Source of the DNA: Bogoriella caseilytica
Lineage (GTDB): Bacteria; Actinomycetota; Actinomycetes; Actinomycetales; Actinomycetaceae
Reading direction: 5' to 3'
Assembly (NCBI RefSeq): GCF_003752405.1
Contig: NZ_RKHK01000001.1
Span: 1 to 64,000 of the forward strand
Length of the DNA: 64,000 nt
The notes below the pieces were generated by a model that had not been told where the DNA came from, searched no databases, and saw nothing but the letters and a program-made list of their open reading frames with translations. The position numbers were made by a program, and so were the translations under genes. Below, in pieces: positions 33,783-48,748 of this stretch (position 1 is the stretch's first letter; each line of letters begins with the position of its first letter).

Positions 33783-33788
33783 AGTCTA
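33783..33788 (-). promoter_or_regulatory. -10 box of rpoZ overlapping the gmk stop
   Basis: TAGACT on the minus strand contains the TAG stop codon of gmk and stands 6 bases before the rpoZ ATG. rpoZ can therefore be read from its own leaderless promoter as well as from the upstream operon. Confidence 0.5.
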
Positions 33789-34421
33789 GCCGTCCGACGC
33801 CATTCCGCGGGTGTCCACGCCCATGAGACGCAGCACCTCGTCCGTGGCCCGCTCGACATCGTCGTTGACGACGACGTGATCGAACTCCCCAGCCGCGGCC
33901 ATCTCCTCGCGGGCGGTGACCAGCCGCCGTTCGCGCTCCTCGGCGGTTTCGGTGCCGCGGTGGGTGAGGCGGCGGACCATCTCCTCCCAGGAGGGCGGAG
34001 CGAGGAAAACCAGTTGGCAGTCCGGCATCGCCTCGCGCACTTGGCGCGCACCCTGCAGATCGAGCTCGAGGAAGACCGGGCGGCCAGTGCGCAGCATCTC
34101 CTCCACGGGCTCGCGGAGCGTGCCGTACCGGTGGCGGCCGTGCACCACGGCCCACTCCAGCATGCGGCCGGTCTCGGCCAGCTCGGTGAAACGCTCCTCG
34201 GTGAGGAAGAGGTAGTGCACGCCATCGACCTCGCCGGGCCGCGCCGGCCGCGTGGTCGCCGAGACCGAGATCCACACCTCGGGTGCGCGGCGGCGCATCG
34301 CGGCCATCACGGTGCCCTTACCGACGGCGGTGGGGCCGGAGAGCACGGTCAGCCGGGCAGGGGCCACGTCGGGCGACGCAGTCTCAGGCTCGCCGCTCAC
34401 CTCAGGCGGGAGGCGGTTCAC
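33786..34421 (-). CDS. gmk: Guanylate kinase
   Basis: Gmk phosphorylates GMP to GDP. The 211 residues show a P-loop GPTAVGKGT, the [23 protein letters not shown]-binding stretch, [26 protein letters not shown] and [13 protein letters not shown] of the lid. The N-terminus has about 22 extra disordered residues. The GTG start overlaps the mihF stop (GTGA), an arrangement common in actinobacteria. Confidence 0.97.
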   Translation of the reverse strand: MNRLPPEVSGEPETASPDVAPARLTVLSGPTAVGKGTVMAAMRRRAPEVWISVSATTRPARPGEVDGVHYLFLTEERFTELAETGRMLEWAVVHGRHRYGTLREPVEEMLRTGRPVFLELDLQGARQVREAMPDCQLVFLAPPSWEEMVRRLTHRGTETAEERERRLVTAREEMAAAGEFDHVVVNDDVERATDEVLRLMGVDTRGMASDG

Positions 34422-34729
34422 CCGAAGCGCTCGACGAGCGCGGTGCTCTGGTGCGGGCCCAGCCCGCGCACCCGGCGCGCCTCGGAGATGCCCACCTCGG
34501 CCATGACCGAACGCGCGGTGGCCTTGCCGATACCGGGAAGGGATTCCAGCAGCGAGACGACCTTGAGCTTGCTCAGTGCCTCGTCGGACTTGGCCTGGTC
34601 AAGCACATCGGAAAGCTTGAGCTGGGAGTACTTCAGCTTGTTCTTCACCTCCGCACGGGTGGCCCGCGCGGCGGCGGCCTTCTCGAGCGCTTGGGTGCGC
34701 TGCTCTGGTGTCAACGGCGGGAGCGGCAC
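34418..34729 (-). CDS. mihF: Integration host factor, actinobacterial type (mIHF)
   Basis: mIHF is the actinobacterial DNA-binding, nucleoid-associated protein. I chose the GTG at 34729, which gives [20 protein letters not shown] and 103 residues. This matches the usual length and N-terminus, and GAGG lies 8 bases upstream. The rest shows [19 protein letters not shown] and a helix-hairpin-helix-like [17 protein letters not shown] that binds DNA. The longer frame to 34837 is upstream noise. It sits between pyrF and gmk, its usual place. Confidence 0.96.
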   Translation of the reverse strand: MPLPPLTPEQRTQALEKAAAARATRAEVKNKLKYSQLKLSDVLDQAKSDEALSKLKVVSLLESLPGIGKATARSVMAEVGISEARRVRGLGPHQSTALVERFG

Positions 34730-34770
34730 TGCTGTCACCTCGTCGGTTCGCAGAATCAGGGGGTGGCAGG

Positions 34771-34776
34771 ACGCTA
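34771..34776 (-). promoter_or_regulatory. Candidate -10 box of mihF-gmk
   Basis: TAGCGT on the minus strand, with a TTGCCC -35-like element 18 bases upstream, would start a transcript about 35 bases before mihF. The 104-base gap between pyrF and mihF is the largest inside the pyr-gmk string, which supports an internal promoter. Confidence 0.4.
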
Positions 34777-34833
34777 CCGAGCTTGGCGCGTCCAGGGCAA
34801 TATCCAGCACGAGTGGCTGCGCCACCGAGCTTC

Positions 34834-35669
34834 TCACGTCTGAGCCCGCAGAGCCGACGTGAGTTCCGCCGCAGCGGCGCGCAGACCATCGGGACCGGCC
34901 TGCAGCAACCCCCGGGAGGAGGAGGCCAGCACGAACGGGACAGCCTCGCCGAACACCCCAGCGATCTCCGCAGCACCGGCGCCCTGGGCACCGACCCCGG
35001 GGGCGAGCATGGGCCCGCCGACAGTGGCCAGATCGATACCGAGATCCTCTGCGGCTGAGCCGATCGTCGCGCCGACCACCAGGCCCACCGAGCCCAGCAG
35101 CCGACCGGGGCGGGCAGCGTTCTCGTGAGCGGCCGCGGCCACGATCTTCCCGGCTACCTCACGCTGGAGCTCGCGCGCCTCCGGATTAGACGTCAGCGCG
35201 AGGACGAAGACCCCCCGGCCGTTCTCATGCGCCAGGTCCAGGGCCGGGCGCAGCGACTCGTAGCCGAGGTAAGGGCTCACCGTGATGGCATCGGCGCGCA
35301 GCGGCGACCGGTCCCCCAGGTAGGCACGGGCATAGCCGCCCATGGTGGAGCCGATGTCACCGCGCTTGACATCCAGCACACTGAGCACGCCCGCGTCACG
35401 GGCCGCAGCCAGGATGTGCTCCAGAGCCGCGATCCCCTCGGAGCCGTACTCCTCGAAGAAGGCAGACTGGGGTTTGATCGCGGCAACCGTGCCCGCCACG
35501 CGCTCGACGACCATGCGGCCGAAGTCACGCAGGCCGGCGCCGTCCGCGCTCAGCCCCCAGGCCTGCAGCAGCTGCGGATGCGGATCGATGCCCACGCACA
35601 CCGGGCCGCAGTCCTCGATGGCCGCCGCCAGCCGATCGCCGAAGCCGGGACCACCGGAGCCGTGCACGC

Positions 35670-35673
<4 letters not shown>
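34834..35673 (-). CDS. pyrF: Orotidine 5'-phosphate decarboxylase
   Basis: PyrF converts OMP to UMP, the last step of UMP synthesis. The 279-residue protein is the longer actinobacterial/type-2 form, with [24 protein letters not shown], the catalytic [12 protein letters not shown] and SPYLGYESL. The loop ending in LAPGVGAQG also matches. The GTG start overlaps the carB stop in a GTGA. Some actinobacteria have an alternative PyrF type, but the DVKRGDI motif fits this family. Confidence 0.97.
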
Positions 35674-38998
<3,325 letters not shown>

Positions 38999-38999
<1 letters not shown>

Positions 39000-40288
39000 C
39001 AGGCCTGGTCCTCCGTGCTGCTCGGGCTGGTCGTGCTGCTGGTCTTCTGCTCGCGCATCAGGCGCACGAAACGGTCGAAGAGGTGCTCGGCGTCGTGTGG
39101 GCCGGCGGCGGCCTCGGGGTGGTACTGCACCGAGAACGCGGGGACGTCGAGGGCGCGCAGTCCTTCGACGACCTGGTCGTTCAAGCCCACATGAGAGACC
39201 TCCACCCGGCCGTAGCGCCCGCCGTCGTAGGGGGCGACCGAGGGGGCGTCCACCGGAGCGTCCACGGCGAAGCCGTGATTGTGAGCGGTGATCTCCACCC
39301 GACCGGTCTCCTTGTCCATCACGGGCTGGTTCACGCCGCGGTGGCCGAAGTCGAGCTTGTAAGTGCCGTATCCCAGGGCGCGACCCAGGAGCTGGTTACC
39401 GAAGCAGATGCCGAAGAAGGGCAGCTTCTCGTCGAGGACGCCGCGCAGCAGCTCGACCTCGTGGGTGGCCGCCTCCGGGTCGCCGGGGCCGTTGGAGAAG
39501 AAGACGCCGTCCGGAGCCAGCGCGAGGATCTCGCTGAGGGAGACCGACTGCGGCAGCACGTGCACCCGCACGCCGCGCTCGGCGAGCTGGGCGGGCGTGC
39601 GCGTCTTGATGCCGAGATCGACGGCGGCCACGGTCGCTACCGGCTCCTTGCCGGCATACTCGCCGCTGGGTTCAACCGTGTACGCATCCGCGGTGCTCAC
39701 TTCGCGAGCAAGATCGGATCCCGCCATCGGAGGAGCCTCGCGGACCAGATCCAGGAGGACGCCCAGGGCCTGCTCGCTCGGCTCCCCGTGAGCGGCGCCC
39801 GCCGGCAGAGCGGAGCCGGAGAACACGCCGGCCCGCATCACGCCCTTGTCTCGCAGATGCCGGGTCAGGGCGCGGGTGTCGACGTCGCAGATGCCGACCA
39901 CGCCCTGGTCGGCGAGCTCGTCCTCGAGCTCGCGGCGGGAGCGCCAGTTCGAGGCGCGGCGGGCGGGGTCGCGGACCACATAGCCGGCCACCCAGATGCG
40001 GTGGGACTCCGGGTCCTCGTCGTTCACCCCGGTGTTGCCGATGTGCGGGGCAGTCATCACCACGATCTGGCGATGGTAGGAGGGGTCGGTCAGGGTCTCC
40101 TGGTAGCCGGTCATGCCGGTGGAGAACACGATCTCACCCAGGGTGCGGCCCAGGGCCGCGTAGGCGCTCCCGCGCATCACGGTGCCGTCCTCGAGGACCA
40201 GCAATGCGGGCTCACGCCGGGCACCGCGGGTGGCCCGCGCGGTCACATCGGCCACAGCCGTCTCGGTGGTCTGTTCTGCTTCGCTCAT
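38999..40288 (-). CDS. carA: Carbamoyl-phosphate synthase, small chain
   Basis: CarA is the glutamine amidotransferase subunit that hydrolyses glutamine for CarB. The 429 residues show [17 protein letters not shown], the nucleophile segment [13 protein letters not shown] and the histidine-glutamate pair in [14 protein letters not shown] 25-residue disordered leader precedes the fold. I chose the ATG at 40288 ([10 protein letters not shown]), which forms an ATGA with the pyrC stop. A longer frame inside pyrC is not supported. Confidence 0.98.
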
Positions 40289-41615
40289 CGTTCGGAGCGC
40301 TCCTCTCGGCCATCGCGTTCCACCACGACGCCGCCGGCCACGGTGGCCCGGCCGCGCAGGAAGGTGGCCATCACCTTGCCGGGGAGCTCCCGGCCGGCGA
40401 AGGGGGTGTTCTCGGATCGGGTGACGTGGGCGGCACCCTCGACGGTGACGCGGGCAGCCGGATCGACCAGCGTCAGGTTCGCCGGCTCCCCCACCTCGAG
40501 CGGACGGCCATGTCCGGTGGTCTGACCGATCCGTGCCGGCGCGGCGGACATCACGCGCGCCACATCGGTCCAGCTCAGCCTGCCCGGTTCGACCATGGTC
40601 TCGATGACCACGCTGAGCGCGGTCTCCAGACCGGTCATGCCCATGGCACCGGCCGGCCACTCACAGTCCTTGTCCTCGGACGGGTGCGGGGCGTGGTCGG
40701 TGGCGACGATGTCGATCGTGCCATCGGCCAGGCCGGCCCGCACCGCCTCGACATCCTCGGCCGTGCGCAAGGGCGGGTTGACCTTGTAGGTGGGGTCGTA
40801 GGTGCGGGCCAGCTCGTCGGTGAGGATGAGGTGGTGCGGGGTGACCTCGGCCGTGACGTCGATGCCGCGGGCTTTGGCCCAGCGCACGATCTCCACCGAA
40901 CCTGCGGTGGAGAGGTGACAGACGTGCAGGCGCGAGCCCACGTGCTGGGCCAGGAGGACGTCGCGGGCGATGATCGACTCCTCAGCGACCGCCGGCCAGC
41001 CCTGCAGGCCGAGCTCGGCAGAGACCGCACCCTCGTGCATCTGCGCGCCGGGGGTCAGGCGCGGATCCTGGGAGTGCTGGGCGATGACGCCCCCGAAGGC
41101 CTTGACGTACTCCAGCGCCCGGCGCATCAGCAGCGGGTCGGCCACGCAGTCGCCGTCGTCGGAGAAGACCCGCACCGCGGCCGCCGAGGAGGCCATCGCG
41201 CCGAGTTCGGCGAGCTGTTCCCCCTTGCGGCCCACCGAGACGGCCCCGATGGGGAAGACGTCGGCGTACCCGGCCTGGCGGCCCAGGTTCCACACCTGCT
41301 CGACCACCCCGGCGGTGTCGGCAGTGGGGGTGGTGTTCGGCATCGCGTGCACGGCGGTGAAACCGCCGGCCGCGGCAGCGCGGGTCCCGGTCAGGACCGT
41401 CTCGGAGTCCTCGCGGCCGGGCTCGCGCAGGTGCACGTGCAGGTCGACCAGGCCGGGCAAAGCCACGAGACCGTCGGCCTCGACCACCTCGATGTCGGCT
41501 GGAACCTCGGCGCGTGCCTGCGGTCCGATGGCCGCGATGACGCCGTCGGCGAGCAGCACATCGGCGGCGTCGCCGTCGAGGAGGCGGGCACCGGTGATCA
41601 GTGTGGGTGCGGTAG

Positions 41616-41619
<4 letters not shown>
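40285..41619 (-). CDS. pyrC: Dihydroorotase
   Basis: PyrC cyclises carbamoyl-aspartate to dihydroorotate. The 444-residue class I dihydroorotase shows the metal-binding [13 protein letters not shown] and AMPNTTPT. Histidines lie in [17 protein letters not shown] and TPHHLIL, and the catalytic aspartate is in [13 protein letters not shown]. The GTG start overlaps the pyrB stop (GTGA). It follows PyrB in the path and on the DNA. Confidence 0.98.
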
Positions 41620-43225
<1,606 letters not shown>

Positions 43226-43266
43226 TCGCAGGCGTATGGCTGTTCTGCGCCACGCGAACGTGACGT

Positions 43267-43692
43267 TCAGAGCAGTGTGGGCTTGAGCTCCTGCAGCCGG
43301 CCGAGCAGGCCGTTGACGAAGGTCGGCGAGTCATCGGTGGAGAGCTCTGCGGCGAGTTCGACCGCCTCGGAGACCGCGACGGCGTCAGGGATGTCGTCGT
43401 TGTGCAGCAACTCCCAGGAGCCCATGCGCAGGATCGAACGGTCGACGCTCGGCATCCGGTCCAGGGTCCACCCCTGCGCGTAGGTGGAGAGCAACTCATC
43501 GATGTGCTCGCGCTTGGCGACGACGCCGGCCACGATCTCCTCCGCGTACAGGGGGAAGTCGCCCTGGGCCGCCGTGTGCGCGCGGCGCTGCTGCAGCAGG
43601 TCGAGAACCTCGTCCGGGCGCTGGAGGCCCTTCTGTTCTGCTTCGAAGAGCACATCGAGTGCCCGACGGCGTGCCCGGCGGCGTGCTGCCAT
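43267..43692 (-). CDS. nusB: Transcription antitermination protein NusB
   Basis: NusB pairs with ribosomal protein S10 to bind BoxA RNA during rRNA transcription. The 141-residue all-helical protein shows MAARRRARRRALDVLFEAEQ, VDRSILRMGSWELL and SEAVELAAELSTDDSPTFVN, then GLLGRLQE. All are family signatures. It lies 11 bases after efp and shares its transcript (efp-nusB). The pyr operon begins in the 101-base gap after it. Confidence 0.97.
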   Translation of the reverse strand: MAARRRARRRALDVLFEAEQKGLQRPDEVLDLLQQRRAHTAAQGDFPLYAEEIVAGVVAKREHIDELLSTYAQGWTLDRMPSVDRSILRMGSWELLHNDDIPDAVAVSEAVELAAELSTDDSPTFVNGLLGRLQELKPTLL

Positions 43693-43703
43693 GACTGTGC
43701 CGC

Positions 43704-44267
43704 CTAGTCGTTGACGCGGCCGAGGTACGAGCCGTCGCGGGTGTCGACCTTGACCTTGGTGCCGACGTCGAGGAAGAGAGGCACCTGGATCTCTGCGCCG
43801 GTCTCCAGGGTGGCGGGCTTGGTGCCGGCATTGGACCGGTCACCCTGCAGACCCGGTTCGGTGTAGCTGATCTCCAGCACCACCGAGGGGGGCAGCTCGA
43901 TGAAGAGCACCGTGCCCTCGTTGGTGGCGACGGTGACCTCGTGGTTCTCCAGCATGAACTTCGCGGCGTCACCGACCACCTCGGGGGCGATCGGGATCTG
44001 CTCGTAAGTCTCCATGTCCATGAAGATGAAGTCGCTGCCGTCGTTGTACAGGTACTGCATGTCACGGCGGTCCACCGTGGCGGTCTCGACCTTGATACCA
44101 GCGTTGAACGTCTTGTCCACGATCTTGCCGCTCATGACGTTCTTCAGCTTGGTGCGCACGAAGGCGGGGCCCTTGCCCGGCTTGACATGCTGGAACTCCA
44201 CCACCTGCTGGAGCTGGCCCTCGATCTTGAGTACCGTGCCGTTCTTCAGGTCGTTGGTCGTCGCCAT
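43704..44267 (-). CDS. efp: Elongation factor P
   Basis: EF-P relieves ribosomes stalled at proline runs. The 187 residues show [20 protein letters not shown] and the loop [15 protein letters not shown], whose tip lysine is K32. [20 protein letters not shown] follows, and the C-terminal motif is [11 protein letters not shown]. The PGKGP loop is of the actinobacterial type, expected to work without the lysylation or rhamnosylation seen elsewhere. The ATG at 44267 follows the second shikimate kinase-like gene by 39 bases. Confidence 0.98.
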   Translation of the reverse strand: MATTNDLKNGTVLKIEGQLQQVVEFQHVKPGKGPAFVRTKLKNVMSGKIVDKTFNAGIKVETATVDRRDMQYLYNDGSDFIFMDMETYEQIPIAPEVVGDAAKFMLENHEVTVATNEGTVLFIELPPSVVLEISYTEPGLQGDRSNAGTKPATLETGAEIQVPLFLDVGTKVKVDTRDGSYLGRVND

Positions 44268-44306
44268 CAGGCAGATCCGTCCTTCGTGTGGGAAATGGAG
44301 CGGCGG

Positions 44307-44852
44307 TCAGGATATCGCGGCGCGGAGCCGCGCCACGACCTCTTCGGGGCTCAGCTCCGAGGTATCGATCACCACGGTGGCCCGTGCCTCATAGCGGGGA
44401 CGGCGGGCCGTGGCCATCGCGGCGAGCTGCGAGCGGGTACCGGCCAGCGCCGGTGACTGCGGCACATTGAGCCCGAGCCGGGCTGCGGCGACGCTGAGCG
44501 AGACGTCCAGGTGGGCGACCACGGCGCCTGCGGCGCCCAGCGCGGCGACTCGCTCGGCGGTGGCCTCGTGATCGAGAGCCCCTGACCCCAGGGCGGCCAC
44601 TCCGGGGAGGGCGAGCGCTTCCTCGGCGGCCTCAGCCTCGAGACGACGGAACTCTTCTTCCCCCCGTTCGATGAGCAGATCGGCCGTGGGGCCGCCGTGG
44701 CTTTCGGTCAGCAGCGCGTCCGAGTCGTGGAAGGGCTCGGCCAGTGCCTCAGCGAGCAGCGCACCGACGACCGTCTTGCCCGATCCGGGCGGTCCGAGCA
44801 GGACCACGCGCGGGACACTGCCTCCGGCGTGGTGGTCGGGCGAGGCGCTCAT
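44307..44852 (-). CDS. Shikimate kinase-like paralogue
   Basis: A 181-residue P-loop kinase of the shikimate kinase fold. It has the Walker A GPPGSGKT (residues 20-27), a DSDALLTE element in place of the DSDDLVE of the neighbouring enzyme, and ERGEEEFRRLEAE. The conserved triple glycine is ALGSGAL, and the RPLL lid motif is absent. Catalytic competence is therefore doubtful, or the substrate may differ. It is immediately downstream of the full shikimate kinase/dehydroquinate synthase fusion, overlapping it by ATGA. Either a redundant kinase or a specialised relative is possible. Confidence 0.75.
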   Translation of the reverse strand: MSASPDHHAGGSVPRVVLLGPPGSGKTVVGALLAEALAEPFHDSDALLTESHGGPTADLLIERGEEEFRRLEAEAAEEALALPGVAALGSGALDHEATAERVAALGAAGAVVAHLDVSLSVAAARLGLNVPQSPALAGTRSQLAAMATARRPRYEARATVVIDTSELSPEEVVARLRAAIS

Positions 44853-46459
44853 GGCGCGCTCCTCTCTGTAGGCAGGACCGCAGCGAAAGCGGCATCCAGG
44901 TGCTCGGGGGCCGGACCGGTGACGGTGCGGGGGCGAGCAAGGTCGTCCAGCAGCACGAAGCGCAGCACTCCGGCTCGCACCTTCTTGTCCGCCGCCATCG
45001 CGGCGAGCAGTTCCTCCTTCGTGGCAGGGCCGGCGTAACCGGTGGGCAGGCCGAGGGCCTCCAGCACCGCGCGGTGGCGCCCGGCGAGATCCTCGGCGAG
45101 CAGGCCGGTGGCTCGCGCGAGTTCGGCGGCGAAGACCATGCCGACCGAGACGGCCTCACCATGGCGCCAGCGATAGTTCTCGACCTTCTCGATCGCGTGG
45201 GCAAAAGTGTGCCCGTAGTTGAGGAACTCCCGGGTACCGCCGGTGCGCTCGGTGAGGTCCTCCCCCACCACCCGGGCCTTGACGGCCACGGCCCGTTCCA
45301 CGAGATCCGCGAGCAGTCCGGAGGCGGGCTCGGTGGCCGACACTGGCCCACCCGGGGCCTTCTCCAGCAGTTCCAGAATCTCCGGGTCGGCGATGAAGCC
45401 GCACTTGATCACCTCGGCGAGCCCGGCGCGCAGATCCTCCCAGGGCAGGGTGGCGAGGGTGTCGAGATCGCAGATCACCGCGGCCGGGGTGTGGAAGGCA
45501 CCGGCGAGGTTCTTGCCGTGCGGGGTGTTGATGCCGGTCTTGCCGCCCACGGCGGCATCCACCATGCCGAGCACCGTGGTGGGCACATTGACCAGTGTGA
45601 TGCCACGCAGCCAGGTGGCGGCCGCGAAGCCGGCGGCGTCCGTAGTGGCTCCCCCGCCGACGGCGATCACGGCGCCATCGCGGCCGATCCTCTCCGCCCC
45701 GAGGCGATCCCACAACGCTGCCAGGGCCTCCAGGGACTTCGCGTCCTCCGCGTCGGGCATCTCGTGCAGGGCAACCCGCACGCCGGACGCGCCAGCTTCG
45801 GCGGCGATGCGTTGAGCAAGCGTGGCGACGGCAGGGGCATGGACCACGAGCACAGCGCTGGCTTCGGCCACGGCATGGGCGGCGGCGCCGGCCAGGTCGG
45901 GGCCGATGGTGACCTCGTAGTACCCGGCCGAACCCGGCCGGCCGACCTCCACCCGACGCGGTAGCCGCGCGCCGACCTCCACGGTCACCTGGCGTGGGTT
46001 GCGCCGTGAGGTGTCCACCGTAATCGCGGCGATCTCGGTGTAAAGCGGGGCCCGCTGCGCTCGCAGCTCAGCGAGCTTGACCGTGGGATCGCCGGTCAGG
46101 AGCGGGCGGGAGCCATCGCCGCGCACTCGGGTGGAGGCGGCGTGCGCGTCCACGTGCAGATACACCACCGGGCGCCCGGCCAGGGCGGCGCGAGTGCCCG
46201 GGTGGAGCACCGCTCCGCCCCCCAGGGAGAGCACGCCGTCATGGGTGTCCAGGGCGCGCATGATCTCGGTGTGCTCGATCTCGCGGAAGGCCTCTTCACC
46301 GCGGTGGGAGAAGATCTGCGGAATGGTCAGGCCTGCTGCCTGTTCCACGAGGTCGTCGGAGTCGAGGAAGTCCACGCCCAGGCGGCGAGCCAGGCGCTTG
46401 CCCACCTCGGACTTCCCGGCCCCCGGCAGACCGATCAGGATGGCCCGGGGCCCGCTCAT
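44849..46459 (-). CDS. aroKB: Fused shikimate kinase / 3-dehydroquinate synthase
   Basis: The protein joins two shikimate-pathway enzymes. Residues 1 to about 170 are shikimate kinase, with GLPGAGKS at 10-17, [32 protein letters not shown] and the SRPLLTGD lid. Residues about 180-536 are NAD-dependent dehydroquinate synthase. That half has [33 protein letters not shown] and zinc ligands in [18 protein letters not shown] and [11 protein letters not shown]. In most bacteria these are separate genes. The reading frame is open throughout without a stop between them. The ATG at 46459 overlaps the aroC stop (ATGA). Confidence 0.95.
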   Translation of the reverse strand: MSGPRAILIGLPGAGKSEVGKRLARRLGVDFLDSDDLVEQAAGLTIPQIFSHRGEEAFREIEHTEIMRALDTHDGVLSLGGGAVLHPGTRAALAGRPVVYLHVDAHAASTRVRGDGSRPLLTGDPTVKLAELRAQRAPLYTEIAAITVDTSRRNPRQVTVEVGARLPRRVEVGRPGSAGYYEVTIGPDLAGAAAHAVAEASAVLVVHAPAVATLAQRIAAEAGASGVRVALHEMPDAEDAKSLEALAALWDRLGAERIGRDGAVIAVGGGATTDAAGFAAATWLRGITLVNVPTTVLGMVDAAVGGKTGINTPHGKNLAGAFHTPAAVICDLDTLATLPWEDLRAGLAEVIKCGFIADPEILELLEKAPGGPVSATEPASGLLADLVERAVAVKARVVGEDLTERTGGTREFLNYGHTFAHAIEKVENYRWRHGEAVSVGMVFAAELARATGLLAEDLAGRHRAVLEALGLPTGYAGPATKEELLAAMAADKKVRAGVLRFVLLDDLARPRTVTGPAPEHLDAAFAAVLPTERSAP

Positions 46460-47670
46460 CGCATGTGCTCCGGGATGGCCTCGAGGTAGCTGCGCAGGTT
46501 CCGGGAGGCCTCGGAGACCGAGTCCCCGCCGGTCTTCTCCAGCAGGGCGCCGGCGACGACGAGGGCGACGACCGCCTCGGCCACCACGGCCGCCGGCGGC
46601 ACAGCGCACACGTCCGAGCGCTGGTGGATCGCCGTGGCCTCCTCACCGGAGGTGACATCCACGGTGCGCAGGGCACGCGGCACGGTGGAGATGGGCTTCA
46701 TGGCAGCTCGGACGCGCAGCACGTCGCCGTTGCTCATGCCGCCCTCGGTGCCGCCAGCGCGGTTGGTGGCCCGGGTCAGCCGTTCACCCTCGCGGAGGAT
46801 CTCGTCGTGAGCGGCCGAGCCTCGACGGCGCGCTGTGGTGAAGCCGTCGCCGATCTCCACGCCCTTGACGGCTTGGATCGACATCACCGCACCCGCCAGC
46901 CGGGCGTCGAGGCGCCGGTCGGCCGAGACATGTGAACCCAGGCCCGGCGGGAGTCCGTGCACCACGACCTCGACGACTCCGCCGAGAGTGTCACCCTCGG
47001 CCTTCGCGGCATCGACCTCGGCCACCATGGCCGCCGAGGTCTCCGGGTGCAGGCAGCGCACGGGGTCGGCGTCCAGTCGCGGCACGTCATCCGGGGTGGG
47101 GATGGGCGCCTCCTCTGGGACGGCGACCGTGCCGATACTGACCACGTGCGAGGCAAGCCGCACGCCGGCGATCTGCTCCAGCAGTGCGGCGGCCACCGTG
47201 CCCAGCGCCACGCGGGTGGCGGTCTCGCGTGCCGAGGCCCGCTCCAGGATCGGTCGGGCATCAGTCACGGCATACTTCTGCATGCCCACCAGGTCGGCAT
47301 GGCCCGGGCGAGGCCGGGTCAGGGCCCGGTTACGGGCGATCTCGCGCTCGTCCCCCGTGCCGGCGTCAACCAGGAGATCCTCGGGTGCCACCGGGTCGGC
47401 AGACATCACCGTCTCCCACTTCGGCCACTCGGTGTTGCCGATCTCAATCGCGATCGGCCCGCCCATGGCCACACCATGGCGGACACCACTGAGCACCCGC
47501 ACCTCGTCCTTCTCGAACTTCATGCGGGCGCCGCGGCCATAACCGAGCCGCCTGCGGGCGAGGGCGGCGCGAATCTCCTCGGTGGTGATCTCCACGCCCG
47601 CCGGGACGCCTTCGATGACGCCGATCAAGGCTTGGCCGTGGGACTCTCCGGCAGTGGTCCATCTGAGCAT
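46456..47670 (-). CDS. aroC: Chorismate synthase
   Basis: AroC removes phosphate from EPSP to give chorismate, using reduced FMN. The 404 residues show [54 protein letters not shown] and the late ALRTVDV and [14 protein letters not shown] motifs. The ATG at 47670 is preceded by CAAGAT at 6 bases, a possible leaderless promoter. It leads the aroC-aroKB-kinase-efp-nusB string, and chorismate feeds trpE elsewhere in this window. Confidence 0.98.
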   Translation of the reverse strand: MLRWTTAGESHGQALIGVIEGVPAGVEITTEEIRAALARRRLGYGRGARMKFEKDEVRVLSGVRHGVAMGGPIAIEIGNTEWPKWETVMSADPVAPEDLLVDAGTGDEREIARNRALTRPRPGHADLVGMQKYAVTDARPILERASARETATRVALGTVAAALLEQIAGVRLASHVVSIGTVAVPEEAPIPTPDDVPRLDADPVRCLHPETSAAMVAEVDAAKAEGDTLGGVVEVVVHGLPPGLGSHVSADRRLDARLAGAVMSIQAVKGVEIGDGFTTARRRGSAAHDEILREGERLTRATNRAGGTEGGMSNGDVLRVRAAMKPISTVPRALRTVDVTSGEEATAIHQRSDVCAVPPAAVVAEAVVALVVAGALLEKTGGDSVSEASRNLRSYLEAIPEHMR

Positions 47671-47729
47671 GACTCGATCTTGTCACGACCGGCGAGGTCG
47701 GCGATCCGTGCGTCTCGCATGACGGTGTC

Positions 47730-48359
47730 TCAGGCGCTGGGCAGCCGCACTCCGTGGGAGTCCGCCCGGCGTCGCATGCGATGCAGCAGGAGCAGCGCTG
47801 CGACCACGGGGACGATGCCAGCGGGAACGGACACCCAGGGGTCGAGGTCGAGGCTGGGGCCTGGGAGCAGAGAGACCGCGACCCCGACCCCGGCGAGCAC
47901 GAGGGCCAGGACGACCACGCTCGCCACCGGGCGCTTGACCATCACACGCAAGAGACCACAGCGGACCAGCGCCAAGGCAGCGACCAGGAACACCACGAAC
48001 ACCAGCGCAGTGGCGAGCACCGGCAGGCCGCTCCCGCCCAAGGAGACCACCACCGCGTTCAGCAACACCGACATCCCCGCGAACAACAGGAGGGCAGGCA
48101 GCCACACTCCCGCCCACTGCCATCCGCTGAGCCTCTCGGTATCGGGCAGCTTCAGCGCGGCCGCGTACTCCTGCGGGTCACCGAAGACCTCACGGACCTC
48201 CCCACCGCGCTCGGCCATGTGTGACTCCACCTCAGCCAGCGCGGCGCCGATGCGCTCGCCACTGACGTCACGGAGTGCCAACTCGGTCATCACCTCTTGT
48301 GCCCACTCACGCTCCACATGTGGCAGGCGCGCGTGCAGATCTTCCAGGTGAGTTCTCAT
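47730..48359 (-). CDS. Membrane partner of the PadR regulator (DUF1700-like)
   Basis: A 209-residue protein. The first 75 residues form a soluble helical region, with MTELALRDVSGERIGAALAE and GDPQEYAAAL. About four membrane segments follow (near 80-100, 105-125, 140-160 and 170-190). The layout matches proteins paired with PadR regulators, similar to DUF1700/DUF1048 families, whose function is poorly known. The ATG at 48359 overlaps the padR stop by ATGA, so PadR probably controls it. I could not assign a substrate. Confidence 0.75.
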   Translation of the reverse strand: MRTHLEDLHARLPHVEREWAQEVMTELALRDVSGERIGAALAEVESHMAERGGEVREVFGDPQEYAAALKLPDTERLSGWQWAGVWLPALLLFAGMSVLLNAVVVSLGGSGLPVLATALVFVVFLVAALALVRCGLLRVMVKRPVASVVVLALVLAGVGVAVSLLPGPSLDLDPWVSVPAGIVPVVAALLLLHRMRRRADSHGVRLPSA

Positions 48360-48712
48360 GAGTGCTCCCCCTCGCTCGTGATGAGTGTTGACGTCCTCGT
48401 GCTGAACAGGAGCCATCGCTCCGTCTCGGCCTGCAGGCGCTCGACTCCCAGATCGGTGAGTGAGTAGACCTTCTTCGCCGGCCCATGTGGTCCAGCAACC
48501 CACTCGGTGGTGACCAGCGCGTCGCGCTCGAATCGGCCGAGCAGCGGATAGAGCGTGCCGCCCTTGATGGTGCCCAGGCCGGCTTCCTCGAGGCGCTGCG
48601 TGATCGCGTAGCCGTGCAGCGGCGCGTGCTGGGAGATCACGCGCAGGACACACAGCGGCAGCGGTCCGCGTAGCCACTGTGCCGGCCACTCCTGAATCGC
48701 GTCGATCTCCAT
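48356..48712 (-). CDS. PadR family transcriptional regulator
   Basis: A 118-residue winged-helix protein of the short PadR type. It starts with WLRGPLPLCVLRVISQ and has APLHGYAITQRLEEAGLG (recognition helix) and IKGGTLYPLLGRFERDALVT. Then come VAGPHGPAKKVYSLTDLGVE and a C-terminal dimerisation helix. It probably represses its own promoter and the membrane protein downstream. The ATG lies 6 bases after a TAGCGT box, and an imperfect palindrome covers that box. Confidence 0.92.
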   Translation of the reverse strand: MEIDAIQEWPAQWLRGPLPLCVLRVISQHAPLHGYAITQRLEEAGLGTIKGGTLYPLLGRFERDALVTTEWVAGPHGPAKKVYSLTDLGVERLQAETERWLLFSTRTSTLITSEGEHS

Positions 48713-48714
48713 AG

Positions 48715-48747
48715 GGTGACGCTAACGCCACCTAGATCGCACCGCAA
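48715..48747 (-). promoter_or_regulatory. padR promoter with likely PadR operator
   Basis: Minus-strand TTGCGG (48742-48747) and TAGCGT (48719-48724) are separated by exactly 17 bases, and the ATG follows 6 bases later, giving a leaderless transcript. The -10 box lies inside GGTGGCGTTAGCGTCACC (48715-48732), which matches its own reverse complement at 14 of 18 positions. A dyad over the -10 box suits a repressor site. Confidence 0.6.
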
Positions 48748-48748
48748 G

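Noticed and set aside
46460-46609. N-terminal extension of the aroKB frame by 50 codons inside aroC
   Set aside because: Arg/Gly-rich noise. The ATG at 46459 forms the usual ATGA overlap and gives a normal shikimate kinase N-terminus.
48360-48731. Extension of the PadR-partner frame across padR
   Set aside because: It runs through the padR gene in another frame. The ATG at 48359 overlapping the padR stop is the natural start.
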